DNA of 64,000 nucleotides from Muribaculaceae bacterium. Its GTDB lineage: Bacteria > Bacteroidota > Bacteroidia > Bacteroidales > Muribaculaceae. Under the pieces are notes generated by a model, which was not told the DNA's origin, searched no databases, and saw only the letters and a program-made list of their open reading frames with translations. Shown piece by piece: positions 1-7,622 of the stretch; position 1 is the first letter of the stretch, and every line of letters begins with the position of its first letter. Where the stretch lies: NCBI GenBank assembly GCA_910573745.1, contig CAJSYI010000002.1, positions 62,001-126,000 on the forward strand. Reading direction: 5' to 3'. The position numbers and the translations under genes were made by a program.

Positions 1-960
1 CCCGGCGAGCGATCCTCCGGGCATGAACATCTTGTTGGTGCCGCAGAAAAGAGACAGATAGTCAACGGCCAGACCGGTAGCCTTGCCGTTGTAGACAAAG
101 CCGCCGTTACGGTGGCGACGTATTATGTTCTGCGCATGTTCCCAGCATTCGTCATAGCGCGGAATGCCTGTCCACACCTCGGAATTGAGGTAGTAACGGC
201 AAAGGAGGGCTTCAAGGGCATCCTTTCCGATGCGGCCGTAGACCACGCCCGCGCCGTTGTTGGCCTCAGGCCAGCACTCAAGGGTCTGCTCAAGGTCTTC
301 CACCACCTTGTCATAGAGCGCGGCTCGGCTTTCGGCCTGCGGCGGACGGCGGCCGAACCCGTCGTTGTCCCAGGCCACCACTCCACGTCCCCAAAGGTCT
401 ATGACGTTGTAGTAGGAAAGTCCCCGGAGGGCTTTTGCCTCACGCACGAGCTGGTCGATCTCTTCCTGCGAAATAGCCGTAGGGCCGTCGCCACCGACGG
501 GGATGCCGTTCTTGCGCAGGTCGCGGGCCACCTTGACGAAATTGTTGCATATGGCGATGTGCACGTAGAAACGGCTGTAGATGCCGTAGTTGATCACATT
601 GTCGTTGGCCTATGTGCCCTGCACAAGCTCGGGGACACCGGCATCCTGATACACCCACATGCACTCGTCGGTAGTGAACTCGTTGAGCATAAAGAGTCCG
701 CGCGTGTACTGCGAAGTGCCTCCGTCTATCCCCTTGATGTCGCAGTCCCCGTCAGGCCCGGTCTGTCCGGAAACGGCAAGCCCCTGATAGCACTTCGCAA
801 GGACTCGACCCAGAGCCTCGCGCGGGTTTTCCTTGAAGGAAGGCTCCATGATGGTGGAAGGGTCGTCGGGAAGCTGGTCGAGGTCGCCGACGCATGAGCC
901 GAGCCCTGCCGCCGCAATGAGCGCGACCCCAATGAAAAGTCTGCTTATGATTGATTTCAT
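1..960 (-). pseudogene. SusD/RagB-family lipoprotein, 5' part, with an in-frame stop
   Basis: This is the N-terminal part of a SusD-like outer-membrane glycan-binding lipoprotein that runs off the window edge. The start at 960 gives a signal peptide ending in a GLGSC lipobox. Reading continues through FTTDECMWVYQD and ELVQGT to a TAG at 612-610, then resumes in the same frame as ANDNVINYGIYSRFYVH, LSYYNVIDLWGRG and YLSLFCGTNKMF, all typical of SusD. The family normally has Trp at the stop position (TGG to TAG). There is no frameshift and no other stop in the visible part. It lies 52 nt downstream of a SusC 3' end, the usual susC-susD order. It could be a real null allele or a base-call error. 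Confidence 0.88.
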
Positions 961-1011
961 GATTTTGAAGAAAAATTCCAACCACACTCCAGAAGCATGG
1001 TCATGAGAGAA

Positions 1012-1215
1012 TCAGAAAGTCGCTATCACGCCCACCGTGAACGACACAGGACGCGGATAAACGGAGCGGTCTATGCCGCCGTATATTTCCGGGTCTATGC
1101 CTTTGTATCCGGTTATGACGAAAGGTTTCTGCACCGCGCCGTAAAGGCGCAGACGCAGGGTTTCCTTCAGGAGAGAGGGCCATGTGTAGCCTACGGTGAT
1201 GTTGTCGCAGCGCAC
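1012..1215 (-). pseudogene. SusC TonB-dependent receptor, C-terminal remnant
   Basis: About 68 codons of a SusC C-terminus end at the TGA at 1014-1012. The visible motifs are FVRCDNITVGYTWP, LRLYGAVQKPFVITGYKGIDPE, GGIDRSVYPRP and a final TF. These match the last beta-strands of SusC receptors, which are usually about 1,000 residues. The other roughly 930 codons are missing: upstream the reading frame runs into unrelated acidic sequence that resembles a DEAD-box helicase N-terminus. The susD pseudogene follows directly. This is a deletion, rearrangement or assembly chimera. The join is somewhere near 1205-1220. Confidence 0.8.
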
Positions 1216-1429
1216 GAAGCCGAGCTCCTTCACTGCCTTCAGTATCGGAGGCTCTATGCCGAGATTGTCGAAATCGTCCTCGGCTACGGCTACGCCAGAA
1301 TCGTGGCCTTCATATACATCCTTCTCCACATCGTCCACGGCCTGCGCCTCTGCGGCGAGCAGCATGTCCGCGTCCACTGTCTGGGGGGGTTACTGCGGGT
1401 ATGGTCTCTTCTGGATTTTCTTCTTTCAT
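1216..1429 (-). pseudogene. 5' fragment of a probable DEAD-box RNA helicase, frameshifted and joined to SusC
   Basis: The ATG at 1429-1427 opens MKEENPEETIPAVTP. A run of seven C on this strand (1389-1383) then shifts the frame. Removing one C gives a continuous acidic stretch ending in DDFDNLGIEPPILKAVKELGF. That ending looks like the Q-motif region of DEAD-box helicases (F, LG, P, ILKAV, GF, normally followed by PTPVQ). Instead of PTPVQ the sequence continues as SusC RCDNITVGYTW. As written the ATG frame gives only 38 codons. Helicase identity rests on about 20 residues and is tentative; the change of family at the join is clearer. Confidence 0.5.
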
Positions 1430-1571
1430 TTTTGGTGTCTTGGAATTATGGCCGCTTGCGCCAGTCGGCATATTATCTGACCCCGCCATGAGGCATACCG
1501 CCTAAGCCAATAACACACCAAAAGCCCGCCTTGCTCAATCGAGAGCGCAACCTGATTTATACAAATAATCT

Positions 1572-1580
1572 GCAAAGTTA
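1572..1580 (-). promoter_or_regulatory. Bacteroidota -7 box for the helicase-like fragment
   Basis: TAACTTTGC on the minus strand matches the TAnnTTTG -7 consensus. It would start a transcript with a leader of roughly 135 nt before the ATG at 1429. A well-spaced -33 TTTG is not evident. The 1500-1728 gap holds nothing else I can identify. Confidence 0.5.
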
Positions 1581-1728
1581 GCGAAAATATCCGATACCGC
1601 CTGAACAAAAACCAAAATCGACGCATCCACAGCATCAAACCGCAGATTGCCATGTCGTTTGCCGTAAGAGAGAACACGCCGTGGGCGAGCCATCAGGCGC
1701 GAGTATGCAGGAGCGAGAGCGTGATGGA

Positions 1729-2919
1729 TCAGCGGGAGATGCGCCAGGCACGTTCCACGCGCCGGCCCACGGCAAGCGAGTTCAGAACCACTATCACCGC
1801 CGTAAGCCCCAGACCTGCCGCCGGAGCGAGCCACAGGTTGCCGTGGCCGCCTCCGAGGCCTTCAAGCTGATGGAGGTAGCTCAGACGGAAGCCGTAGACC
1901 ACCGCAAGGGCAAGCAGATAGGCTCCTGCGCAAGACCACGCAATCAACGCCCTGTAGGGCGCGCCTACACGCCGGAGCGGATAGCCGAGCTGGAGAAGGG
2001 TGTGTATCTTCTCGCGGTTCTTCTCCATCAGGACGGTCAGCGAAAGCATGAGTATGAAGAACGAAAGCACGGTAATCACCACTCCCACGGCAAGGATTAT
2101 GCCCGTGATGACGTTGAGGAGGAAAGACGCCTGGGAACTGCGTTTGTCCCCGGCCACCTCCAGTCCGTGCTCCTCAATATAAGACCCGATCGCCACATCC
2201 CCGGGACTGCTCACGTCCACAATGAGGCGCGAGGCATCCTTGACCGATGATGAGCCGAAACGCTCGTTGCTCCATTCCATGAATTCCTGCGGCACGAGAA
2301 TGGTATTCAGCCGGTTGGAGAATCCTACGACGCGTCCGCTGAAGTCTGCCGACCTGATGCCGTCCTCGCTCGCCACGTGGAGGCGCAGCGGAACTCCTCC
2401 CATGAACGACTCTGAAAGCTGCGGCAGCCCGGCTGAGGAGGCGAAGCCGAAATTGTAGAGCGTAAGATAATCCTTGGAAATTATTATGGGCACTTCGCCG
2501 GAGCCGGGACGGTAGCCCCACTGCGAACCGGCGACGTCGATGAACTCAGACGGGATGGACTCGAAAAACATATAGGTGGACATGCCGCGCCCCCCGGTCT
2601 GCACGGAGGCCGTAACCCGGTAATCGACAGAAGAGAATCGTCCCACCTTCCTCACCCAAGGCTGGCGTTCGAGGTCGGAAATCTCCTCTGCGGAAAACGC
2701 AGCAGCTTTCCCTTCGACCGTATTTGCCGACGTAACCTTCTTGTTGACCACGAGATAGTCTTTCTTTATGAAGCCGTCGTCGTCGGAATATATCGATTTC
2801 ACGTCCTGAAAGAACTGAAGGCCGGCCACCACAATCGCCAGGCCGATGAAGTTGGAAAGCACGAATCCGGCTATCCTGGCCGGAGACATGTTCTTGCGCA
2901 AAAGGCGGTTGATGATCAT
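1729..2919 (-). CDS. ABC transporter permease, FtsX/MacB-like
   Basis: This 396-residue membrane protein has one N-terminal transmembrane helix (about 17-37), a large extracytoplasmic domain (about 40-265) and three C-terminal helices (about 266-300, 325-347 and 364-388). That is the layout of FtsX/MacB permeases, which couple ATP hydrolysis to periplasmic work rather than classical transport. Its start overlaps the stop of the upstream ATPase gene as ATGA, so the two are translationally coupled and probably form one complex. A DUF4836 lipoprotein gene lies just upstream in the same direction. The substrate or target is unknown. Confidence 0.75.
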   Translation of the reverse strand: MIINRLLRKNMSPARIAGFVLSNFIGLAIVVAGLQFFQDVKSIYSDDDGFIKKDYLVVNKKVTSANTVEGKAAAFSAEEISDLERQPWVRKVGRFSSVDYRVTASVQTGGRGMSTYMFFESIPSEFIDVAGSQWGYRPGSGEVPIIISKDYLTLYNFGFASSAGLPQLSESFMGGVPLRLHVASEDGIRSADFSGRVVGFSNRLNTILVPQEFMEWSNERFGSSSVKDASRLIVDVSSPGDVAIGSYIEEHGLEVAGDKRSSQASFLLNVITGIILAVGVVITVLSFFILMLSLTVLMEKNREKIHTLLQLGYPLRRVGAPYRALIAWSCAGAYLLALAVVYGFRLSYLHQLEGLGGGHGNLWLAPAAGLGLTAVIVVLNSLAVGRRVERAWRISR

Positions 2920-3578
2920 AGCTTAATCGTCTTGAGTGAGTCGAGGAGAAGGCGGTTGCCCACCGAGGTCGTTATGATGCCCGCGCCCTGCCGGTCTGCC
3001 TCACGCATGACCATCCGGGCGGCGATGCGGTTGTTCTCCTCGTCGAGATGGCTCACAGGCTCGTCGAGGACAATGAAATCGAAAGGCTGGCAGATGCTGC
3101 GGATGATGGCCACGCGCTGCTGCTGGCCTATCGACATGCGCCCCACGGGATAGTCGGCCCGCGAGTCTATGCCAAGCTCCTTCAGCCACCCGGCAATCCG
3201 CTCTTCCTGCACGTCGCCGGCCAAAGACGCCTTGAGGCGTATGTTCTCCAAAGCGGTAAGCTCCGGGAAAAGCGCAAGCTCCTGAGGCAGGTAGGCTATG
3301 TGGCAACGTCGCAGACGCTGCCATTCGGCCACCGGAATGCCAGAGACATCCACGTCGTTGAAATAAAGCCGTCCGAGATAGTCGGTCCTCGACCCGAACA
3401 TATAGGCGCACAGCGACGACTTGCCGCCGCCGCTCGCCGCCTCGACGAGCCAACGCTCGCCGCGACGGAAGACGACATCGGACCGCCATACCTCGGAATT
3501 CGGTATAGACTCGTTCTCAAACACTTTCGGAAGCATCCCTTCGAGACGGATGCTTTCTATTCGGTCAATCCGGTTCAT
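2916..3578 (-). CDS. ABC transporter ATPase subunit with atypical motifs
   Basis: This is a 220-residue nucleotide-binding subunit starting at the ATG at 3578; a TTG at 3590 would add four residues. The Walker A is ASGGGKSS, the signature is MSIGQQQR in place of LSGGQ, and Walker B is FIVLDEP. The switch (H-loop) position reads IITTSVGNR, without the usual histidine. The family normally needs that histidine for full activity, so hydrolysis may be slow or regulatory. The gene overlaps the FtsX-like permease gene by 4 nt and follows the DUF4836 gene by about 50 nt, so the three are likely one operon. Confidence 0.82.
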   Translation of the reverse strand: MNRIDRIESIRLEGMLPKVFENESIPNSEVWRSDVVFRRGERWLVEAASGGGKSSLCAYMFGSRTDYLGRLYFNDVDVSGIPVAEWQRLRRCHIAYLPQELALFPELTALENIRLKASLAGDVQEERIAGWLKELGIDSRADYPVGRMSIGQQQRVAIIRSICQPFDFIVLDEPVSHLDEENNRIAARMVMREADRQGAGIITTSVGNRLLLDSLKTIKL

Positions 3579-3598
3579 GATGGTAAGCAATCAAAAGA

Positions 3599-3631
3599 AT
3601 CATAGGCCGCCGCAAAGCGGCGCGTCCCTAC
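3599..3631. repeat. Short palindromic intergenic element, TAGG...CCTA type
   Basis: A 6-bp GC stem (3608-3613 with 3617-3622, loop AAA) is framed by TAGG and CCTA. On the minus strand the element begins with the TAG stop codon of the DUF4836 gene. A second sequence of the same design is at 33681-33707. It may act as a REP-like element or as a processing hairpin between the two genes. Confidence 0.45.
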
Positions 3632-4980
3632 ATCATGGCTTCAATGGCCGCTGCAAGAAGGTTCTTTTCTTCAGTGTCAGACTCCACAGTGGCCTTTAGC
3701 TTGACGCTCCCTTCCGAAGGCTCCATCCTCACCACGGCATGTCTGACCGGAAGACGGTCGTTGCCGAAATACGACTTGAGCTGCCGGGAGTCGGCCATGC
3801 AGGCGAAAAACGCACCTTTGCATTCCTTGGCGAAAGCCTCGGCCGATATTCCGCCCTGAGGCTGCTGCGCGGTGGAAAGCACCAGATCCTTGCCGTCGAG
3901 CCTCCATTGGATTCCGTATTCGCCGACGACCGTGGTCAAAGGGTTAAGCTCCTTGCCGCCGGTCTGCACGAGGCCGTTGAGACGCATGTCCCCGGGCTGA
4001 CCGCCTGACTGTCCCAACACAGCCACCGTGCCGCTGACAGGAGCCAGTATCTGCGCGTATATCTTGCCTATGGCCCCTGCCTGCGAAAGCATGGCATTCA
4101 CCTTCTCCACAAGTTTCGACGACGCGCCGACGGCAAAAGCCGCATTTCCTGTGCCGGGAATGGACTTCACCGCATCCGTGTCTATCTTGGAAAGGGGGAA
4201 ATTGCATTTGGCCGGCTTGAACTTGCTTGTCAGCACAGAGGCTTCCATGGCAAGGGAGCCTTTCCTGAAATCTGCCATGAACTCCAGATAGACAGCATCG
4301 GAGAATACGGTCTGCAAGGCCATCTGTGTCTGCGCCTGCTTCACGAAGCCTCCGTCGCCCATGAGCCGGGAGACGTCTGCCAGACCTTTGACGTCGTAAT
4401 CGCCGGAAACCAGCTTTTCAGCATAGTCGGTGGAGATGAACGACTTGCCTTCCGGAAGCTCAGAAAACTCCTTCACGTCGAGAGGGTCTATCTCCCCGAC
4501 TGAAAGGCTCCAGAACTGGTTGCCCTTTATGGCCACGTCGGCGGCATATTCTATCCCGCCCGTTTCCTTGAACTGGTATTTCTTGTCGCCTGACGCCAGA
4601 AACGACTTGAAGGCCCCGGGGTCGTCGAGAAGCCCTGTGATGTAGCGGTGGTAGCCACGGTCGAACACCACCAGCGACGTAACCGCTATGCCAGATTTCC
4701 CGTCGAGCAGCATCTCCGTCTTTTTCCTCATCCCCGCGTCCTTCATCGAAGCAAGGGATTTCTGCAGCGAGGGAGAAAGCGTGATTTTACCGTCCTCCAC
4801 CTTGCAGTCGGCCTTAACGGCAAGCGACCTCACATTCACCGAAACCACCGTCCCGGCATCGGCGGGGACGGTCTTCAGGAGCTCCGCCACATCGCCGTCG
4901 GAGTCCTTGGAGCATGCCGCGGCAAGCAGCATGAGGCAGCACGCCGCCAACGACAGGAACCTTGTCATCTTATTTTCCAT
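3628..4980 (-). CDS. DUF4836-family lipoprotein
   Basis: This is a 450-residue lipoprotein. The start at 4980 (MENKMTRF) gives a short signal peptide with lipobox LAAAC; an earlier in-frame ATG at 5049 would put an unlikely 23-residue extension before it. The mature part opens with VPADAGTVVSVNVRSLAVKA, typical of DUF4836 proteins of Bacteroidales, which have no assigned activity. It ends just before the ABC ATPase gene in the same orientation. The leader is long (about 317 nt from the nearest -7 box) and carries an intrinsic-terminator-like hairpin, suggesting attenuation or an independent small RNA. Confidence 0.78.
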   Translation of the reverse strand: MENKMTRFLSLAACCLMLLAAACSKDSDGDVAELLKTVPADAGTVVSVNVRSLAVKADCKVEDGKITLSPSLQKSLASMKDAGMRKKTEMLLDGKSGIAVTSLVVFDRGYHRYITGLLDDPGAFKSFLASGDKKYQFKETGGIEYAADVAIKGNQFWSLSVGEIDPLDVKEFSELPEGKSFISTDYAEKLVSGDYDVKGLADVSRLMGDGGFVKQAQTQMALQTVFSDAVYLEFMADFRKGSLAMEASVLTSKFKPAKCNFPLSKIDTDAVKSIPGTGNAAFAVGASSKLVEKVNAMLSQAGAIGKIYAQILAPVSGTVAVLGQSGGQPGDMRLNGLVQTGGKELNPLTTVVGEYGIQWRLDGKDLVLSTAQQPQGGISAEAFAKECKGAFFACMADSRQLKSYFGNDRLPVRHAVVRMEPSEGSVKLKATVESDTEEKNLLAAAIEAMM

Positions 4981-5052
4981 ATCTATTGGGTCTTGATTGA
5001 TTGCATTTATGGAATAACGCTCCACCGGCGCCAAATCTTGCAATGGCACATA

Positions 5053-5297
5053 TGAAAAAACAGGGTTCGTATCACTACGTACCCTGTTTTTCTCCGTGAA
5101 CCGAGAATCGCATCACAATTCACGGATAGTCCTAATCCTAATTATTAATCCATAACTTTACTAATGCAACAATAAAAACATGTGTCAATGAAACGATTAA
5201 CTTGTCTGGAAGAACAAAACCGTTCTTCCTTTTTTCAGTCCGGATGCTGCCTCTGCCATATCCATCCGGACCGTCAAACCTTAAAATCAAATATTAT
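5053..5297 (-). ncRNA. Candidate small RNA or attenuated 5' leader
   Basis: On the minus strand, about 240 nt separate a -7 box (5312-5304) from an intrinsic terminator. The terminator stem is AACAGGGT (5091-5081 side) pairing with ACCCTGTT, followed by a U run near 5060-5054. In between are three more hairpins: GTCCGGATG with CATCCGGAC (near 5271-5237), GGAAGAAC with GTTCTTCC (near 5230-5209) and CCGTGAA with TTCACGG (near 5124-5094). No convincing reading frame is present. Either a free-standing small RNA ends here, or this is a leader controlling read-through into the DUF4836-ABC operon. I do not recognise a known riboswitch. Confidence 0.5.
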
Positions 5298-5303
5298 GAG
5301 TGG

Positions 5304-5312
5304 TGCAAAGTT
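5304..5312 (-). promoter_or_regulatory. Bacteroidota -7 box
   Basis: TAACTTTGC on the minus strand lies upstream of the structured leader of the DUF4836-ABC operon. The upstream region has A/T runs but no clean TTTG at 19-20 nt. Confidence 0.55.
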
Positions 5313-5421
5313 ACAACTTTTTATTCCCAATCAAAAAAACCGGGCTCAAAAACCGTTTCTGATGTGCCGGAAATTTAATTAAAAGTTGTTAAATTAGCCA
5401 TAATCGGGAATTCCCCCCCGA

Positions 5422-5457
5422 TTTTTGGACTAAAACGGACACGATTTAGTCCAAAAA
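5422..5457. repeat. Perfect 13-bp inverted repeat
   Basis: Thirteen bases (5422-5434) pair perfectly with 5445-5457 around a 10-nt loop; the core is TTGGACTAAA. No T-run follows the stem on either strand, so it is not a standard terminator. It sits between the secreted-protein gene and the structured leader and could be a protein-binding site. Confidence 0.5.
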
Positions 5458-5493
5458 AAACAAGCTTACAATGACGCTTATGCACGGCATTGG

Positions 5494-5518
5494 GGGGGAC
5501 GAGACTCCCGCGTCCCCC
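5494..5518 (-). terminator. GC-rich hairpin after the secreted-protein operon
   Basis: GGGGGACG (5494-5501) pairs with CGTCCCCC (5511-5518), loop 9 nt, about 28 nt past the stop of the minus-strand gene ending at 5546. No clear U-tract follows, so it may work as a weak terminator or a 3'-end stabiliser. Confidence 0.45.
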
Positions 5519-5545
5519 GTGATTCAAATCAAAAAAAACATCTCT

Positions 5546-7549
5546 TTACCTGAAGCATATCCTCTCGTTCTTTACAGTGCCGTCGGCATAACGGGTGGTC
5601 TTCACATAAATGCCCCGTGAGGGCGCGGACACTTCCAGACCTGTCATATCAGTGTAAGCGACACCCACAACAGCCTCATCACCGGCCATCGCGGAAACTC
5701 CGGCAGGATCCACATATCCGCTCTGGCCCGTGTCCGCATTCCAGACATGGCGGAGAGAGGTGCGGGTCTCGCCCTTGCAGGTATAGGAGGCCTCAAGCCC
5801 AATCATCGTCGGCTCTTCATAGAAGAATATGCGGCGGGAGTTCCCGTCGGGCCATTTCATTATGTCGTAGCCTATGCCATCTTTGTCCTGATATCCCCAC
5901 GGAATGTCAGTCATGTCGCCCTCAATATATTCATAGACATCGGCAGAGAAGACAAAAGGCTCATCGCTGCCGTTCAGATAGAAACGATAGACAAGCCCGT
6001 CGATGTCCATAGGATGTCCATCGGCATCCACGGAAGGAATGTCGGCATACAGCTCCCAAATGAATCCGCGTCGGCCAAAGGAAACGATGGCAGGATTGGC
6101 CGGAACGGCTGGCTCGAACGGCTTGAGCCCTACGGGAGTCAGCTCGGGCGAAACCATACTGGAAAGCGGGTTGACAGAGCCGATCGTCTCGGTTACGCAG
6201 TCTTCCGACTTCATCGTGCCCAGACGGCTGTCCAGAGTGAAGGTGAGATTGTCCTGGGTGGCATACACACGTCCGAACAGATCGTATTCTCCAGAGTCGT
6301 ATGCACCGTTCAGGTAAACGGCAAATTCATCCTTCATGTCATTGACATAGGTTCCGACATACTGCGCGGACGGGAATACCACCTTGTCGCCCTCGATGGA
6401 GCCTTTCACCCAGCCCGGCATGGTCTTTGCAAGCCCCTGCACGTAAACAACGCCGTTTTCCTTGTCAAGCACCACCTTGAGTCCGGACCTGGAGCTGCGG
6501 TTGCCGCCTGGCTCGCTGCAATAAACAAGATTGTACGGCTCACTTTCCATACCGGCGGGAGGAGTTACAGTGGATCGCTCCATATCAAACGGACGGTATT
6601 CGTAGCCGATATTCTTGGCGAGAAGATGACCGTCATGACCCACGTATGCGACGCCCATTCCGTCGGCAAGCCTGATTACGCCGTGCGCGTCGATTGTGAA
6701 GTCAACGTATTCCTGCTTCGGGAGAAGCTCGAGGTCATCGCCGGTCTCGTCGATACGTATGGCCTGAAGGTAGACATCGGCGGCTTCCAGCCCCTCGTCT
6801 TGGTTTTCCTCCTGATGGAAGACATGCTGCTTCATGGGGATGCGCAGTGTGGCGCCGTCATCCATCACAGTGCCCTTCACATATGTGCCGAAGCGGTAGT
6901 ATCCGCAGATATCTTTGATATACACATCGTCGCCGTCAAAACCGAGGTAATCGAAACGTCCGCTCCAAGTGTAACGCTGGAGCATTATGCCGGCCATGAG
7001 CCAAGTGTCGAGCGTGTAGAGGCGCGACACTGCATTTTCGGGAAGAGACACGATCACGTCTTCTCCTGTAGGATTTCCGGAGCTTTCCACATAACCCTCG
7101 CCTGACACCGTGTCATACACGTATCTGGCTGACACGGCTTCCCCTTCGGGAATCCTATGCACGGATTCCACACCTATGGTCGATGCCTGGGAATAAAGGA
7201 AGATGCGGCGGCAGTTGTCGCCTCCCACCCATTTCATGATGTCGTTGCCGACTCCGTTGGCATCCTGGTAATCCCAAGGGATTTCGGCCATGTCAGCCTC
7301 GATGTAGCCGTATTCGGCGGTAGTGAATGTGAAAGGCTTGCCGTCCACATACAGACGGTAGCTCAGGTTCTCTTTGTCGATATGGTTGCCATCGACATCC
7401 ACAAGGGGAACGTCCAACTTAAGCTCATACCTGAAGCCACGACGCTGATAGCCGGTTACCTCAGGATTGGCAGGTGCAGGCACATCGGCGGCACAAAGAG
7501 AAGCCGCCGCCATCATCACGACGAATGTAGATTGTTTCAGCATAAACAT
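5546..7549 (-). CDS. Secreted protein with duplicated beta-rich module and sorting-type C-terminal tail
   Basis: This 667-residue protein has an N-terminal signal peptide ending near SLCAAD. One module occurs twice, at about 28-140 and 492-610. Shared motifs are RRGF, a D-DG-H/P hinge, PF-F, IPW-YQD, DIMKW and RRIF-YS/YE. The middle third has motifs such as GWVKGSIEGDKV and QYVGTYV. The tail TDMTGLEVSAPSRGIYVKTTRYADG resembles the C-terminal sorting-like domains common in Muribaculaceae and Prevotella secreted proteins. It lies 37 nt after a paralogous gene, so the pair is probably one transcript. The biochemical function is not known; an extracellular binding or adhesin role is a guess. Confidence 0.7.
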   Translation of the reverse strand: MFMLKQSTFVVMMAAASLCAADVPAPANPEVTGYQRRGFRYELKLDVPLVDVDGNHIDKENLSYRLYVDGKPFTFTTAEYGYIEADMAEIPWDYQDANGVGNDIMKWVGGDNCRRIFLYSQASTIGVESVHRIPEGEAVSARYVYDTVSGEGYVESSGNPTGEDVIVSLPENAVSRLYTLDTWLMAGIMLQRYTWSGRFDYLGFDGDDVYIKDICGYYRFGTYVKGTVMDDGATLRIPMKQHVFHQEENQDEGLEAADVYLQAIRIDETGDDLELLPKQEYVDFTIDAHGVIRLADGMGVAYVGHDGHLLAKNIGYEYRPFDMERSTVTPPAGMESEPYNLVYCSEPGGNRSSRSGLKVVLDKENGVVYVQGLAKTMPGWVKGSIEGDKVVFPSAQYVGTYVNDMKDEFAVYLNGAYDSGEYDLFGRVYATQDNLTFTLDSRLGTMKSEDCVTETIGSVNPLSSMVSPELTPVGLKPFEPAVPANPAIVSFGRRGFIWELYADIPSVDADGHPMDIDGLVYRFYLNGSDEPFVFSADVYEYIEGDMTDIPWGYQDKDGIGYDIMKWPDGNSRRIFFYEEPTMIGLEASYTCKGETRTSLRHVWNADTGQSGYVDPAGVSAMAGDEAVVGVAYTDMTGLEVSAPSRGIYVKTTRYADGTVKNERICFR

Positions 7550-7567
7550 GATATTATCGGGTTTATA

Positions 7568-7622
7568 ATATGTTTGGGATTTCTCTTCAAGGTTTTTTAT
7601 TGAGGACTTTGAGACGTTTCCG
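7568..7622. repeat. Segment resembling the end of the MITE at 33.8 kb
   Basis: About 55 bp beginning TGTTTGGGATTT align at roughly 80 percent by eye with the left end of the element at 33782 (shared blocks TGTTTGGGATTT, TTCAAG, TTTTTTAT, GAGGA, GACG). The similarity runs into the 3' end of the secreted-protein gene and covers its last codons. It may be an old MITE end that reshaped the C-terminus. Confidence 0.4.

Noticed and set aside
112-897. Long plus-strand open frame (261 codons) over the susD region
   Set aside because: It is antisense to a recognisable SusD sequence; GC-rich genes often give open antisense frames. Its translation matches nothing I know.
5053-5297. Assignment of the structured leader to 6S RNA, tmRNA or a known riboswitch
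   Set aside because: No tag frame, no CCA-type acceptor and no consensus core I could match; left as an unclassified candidate.
5747-7105. 452-codon plus-strand frame antisense to the secreted-protein gene
   Set aside because: The minus strand has a signal peptide, repeated module and sorting-type tail; the antisense product has none and has no promoter.
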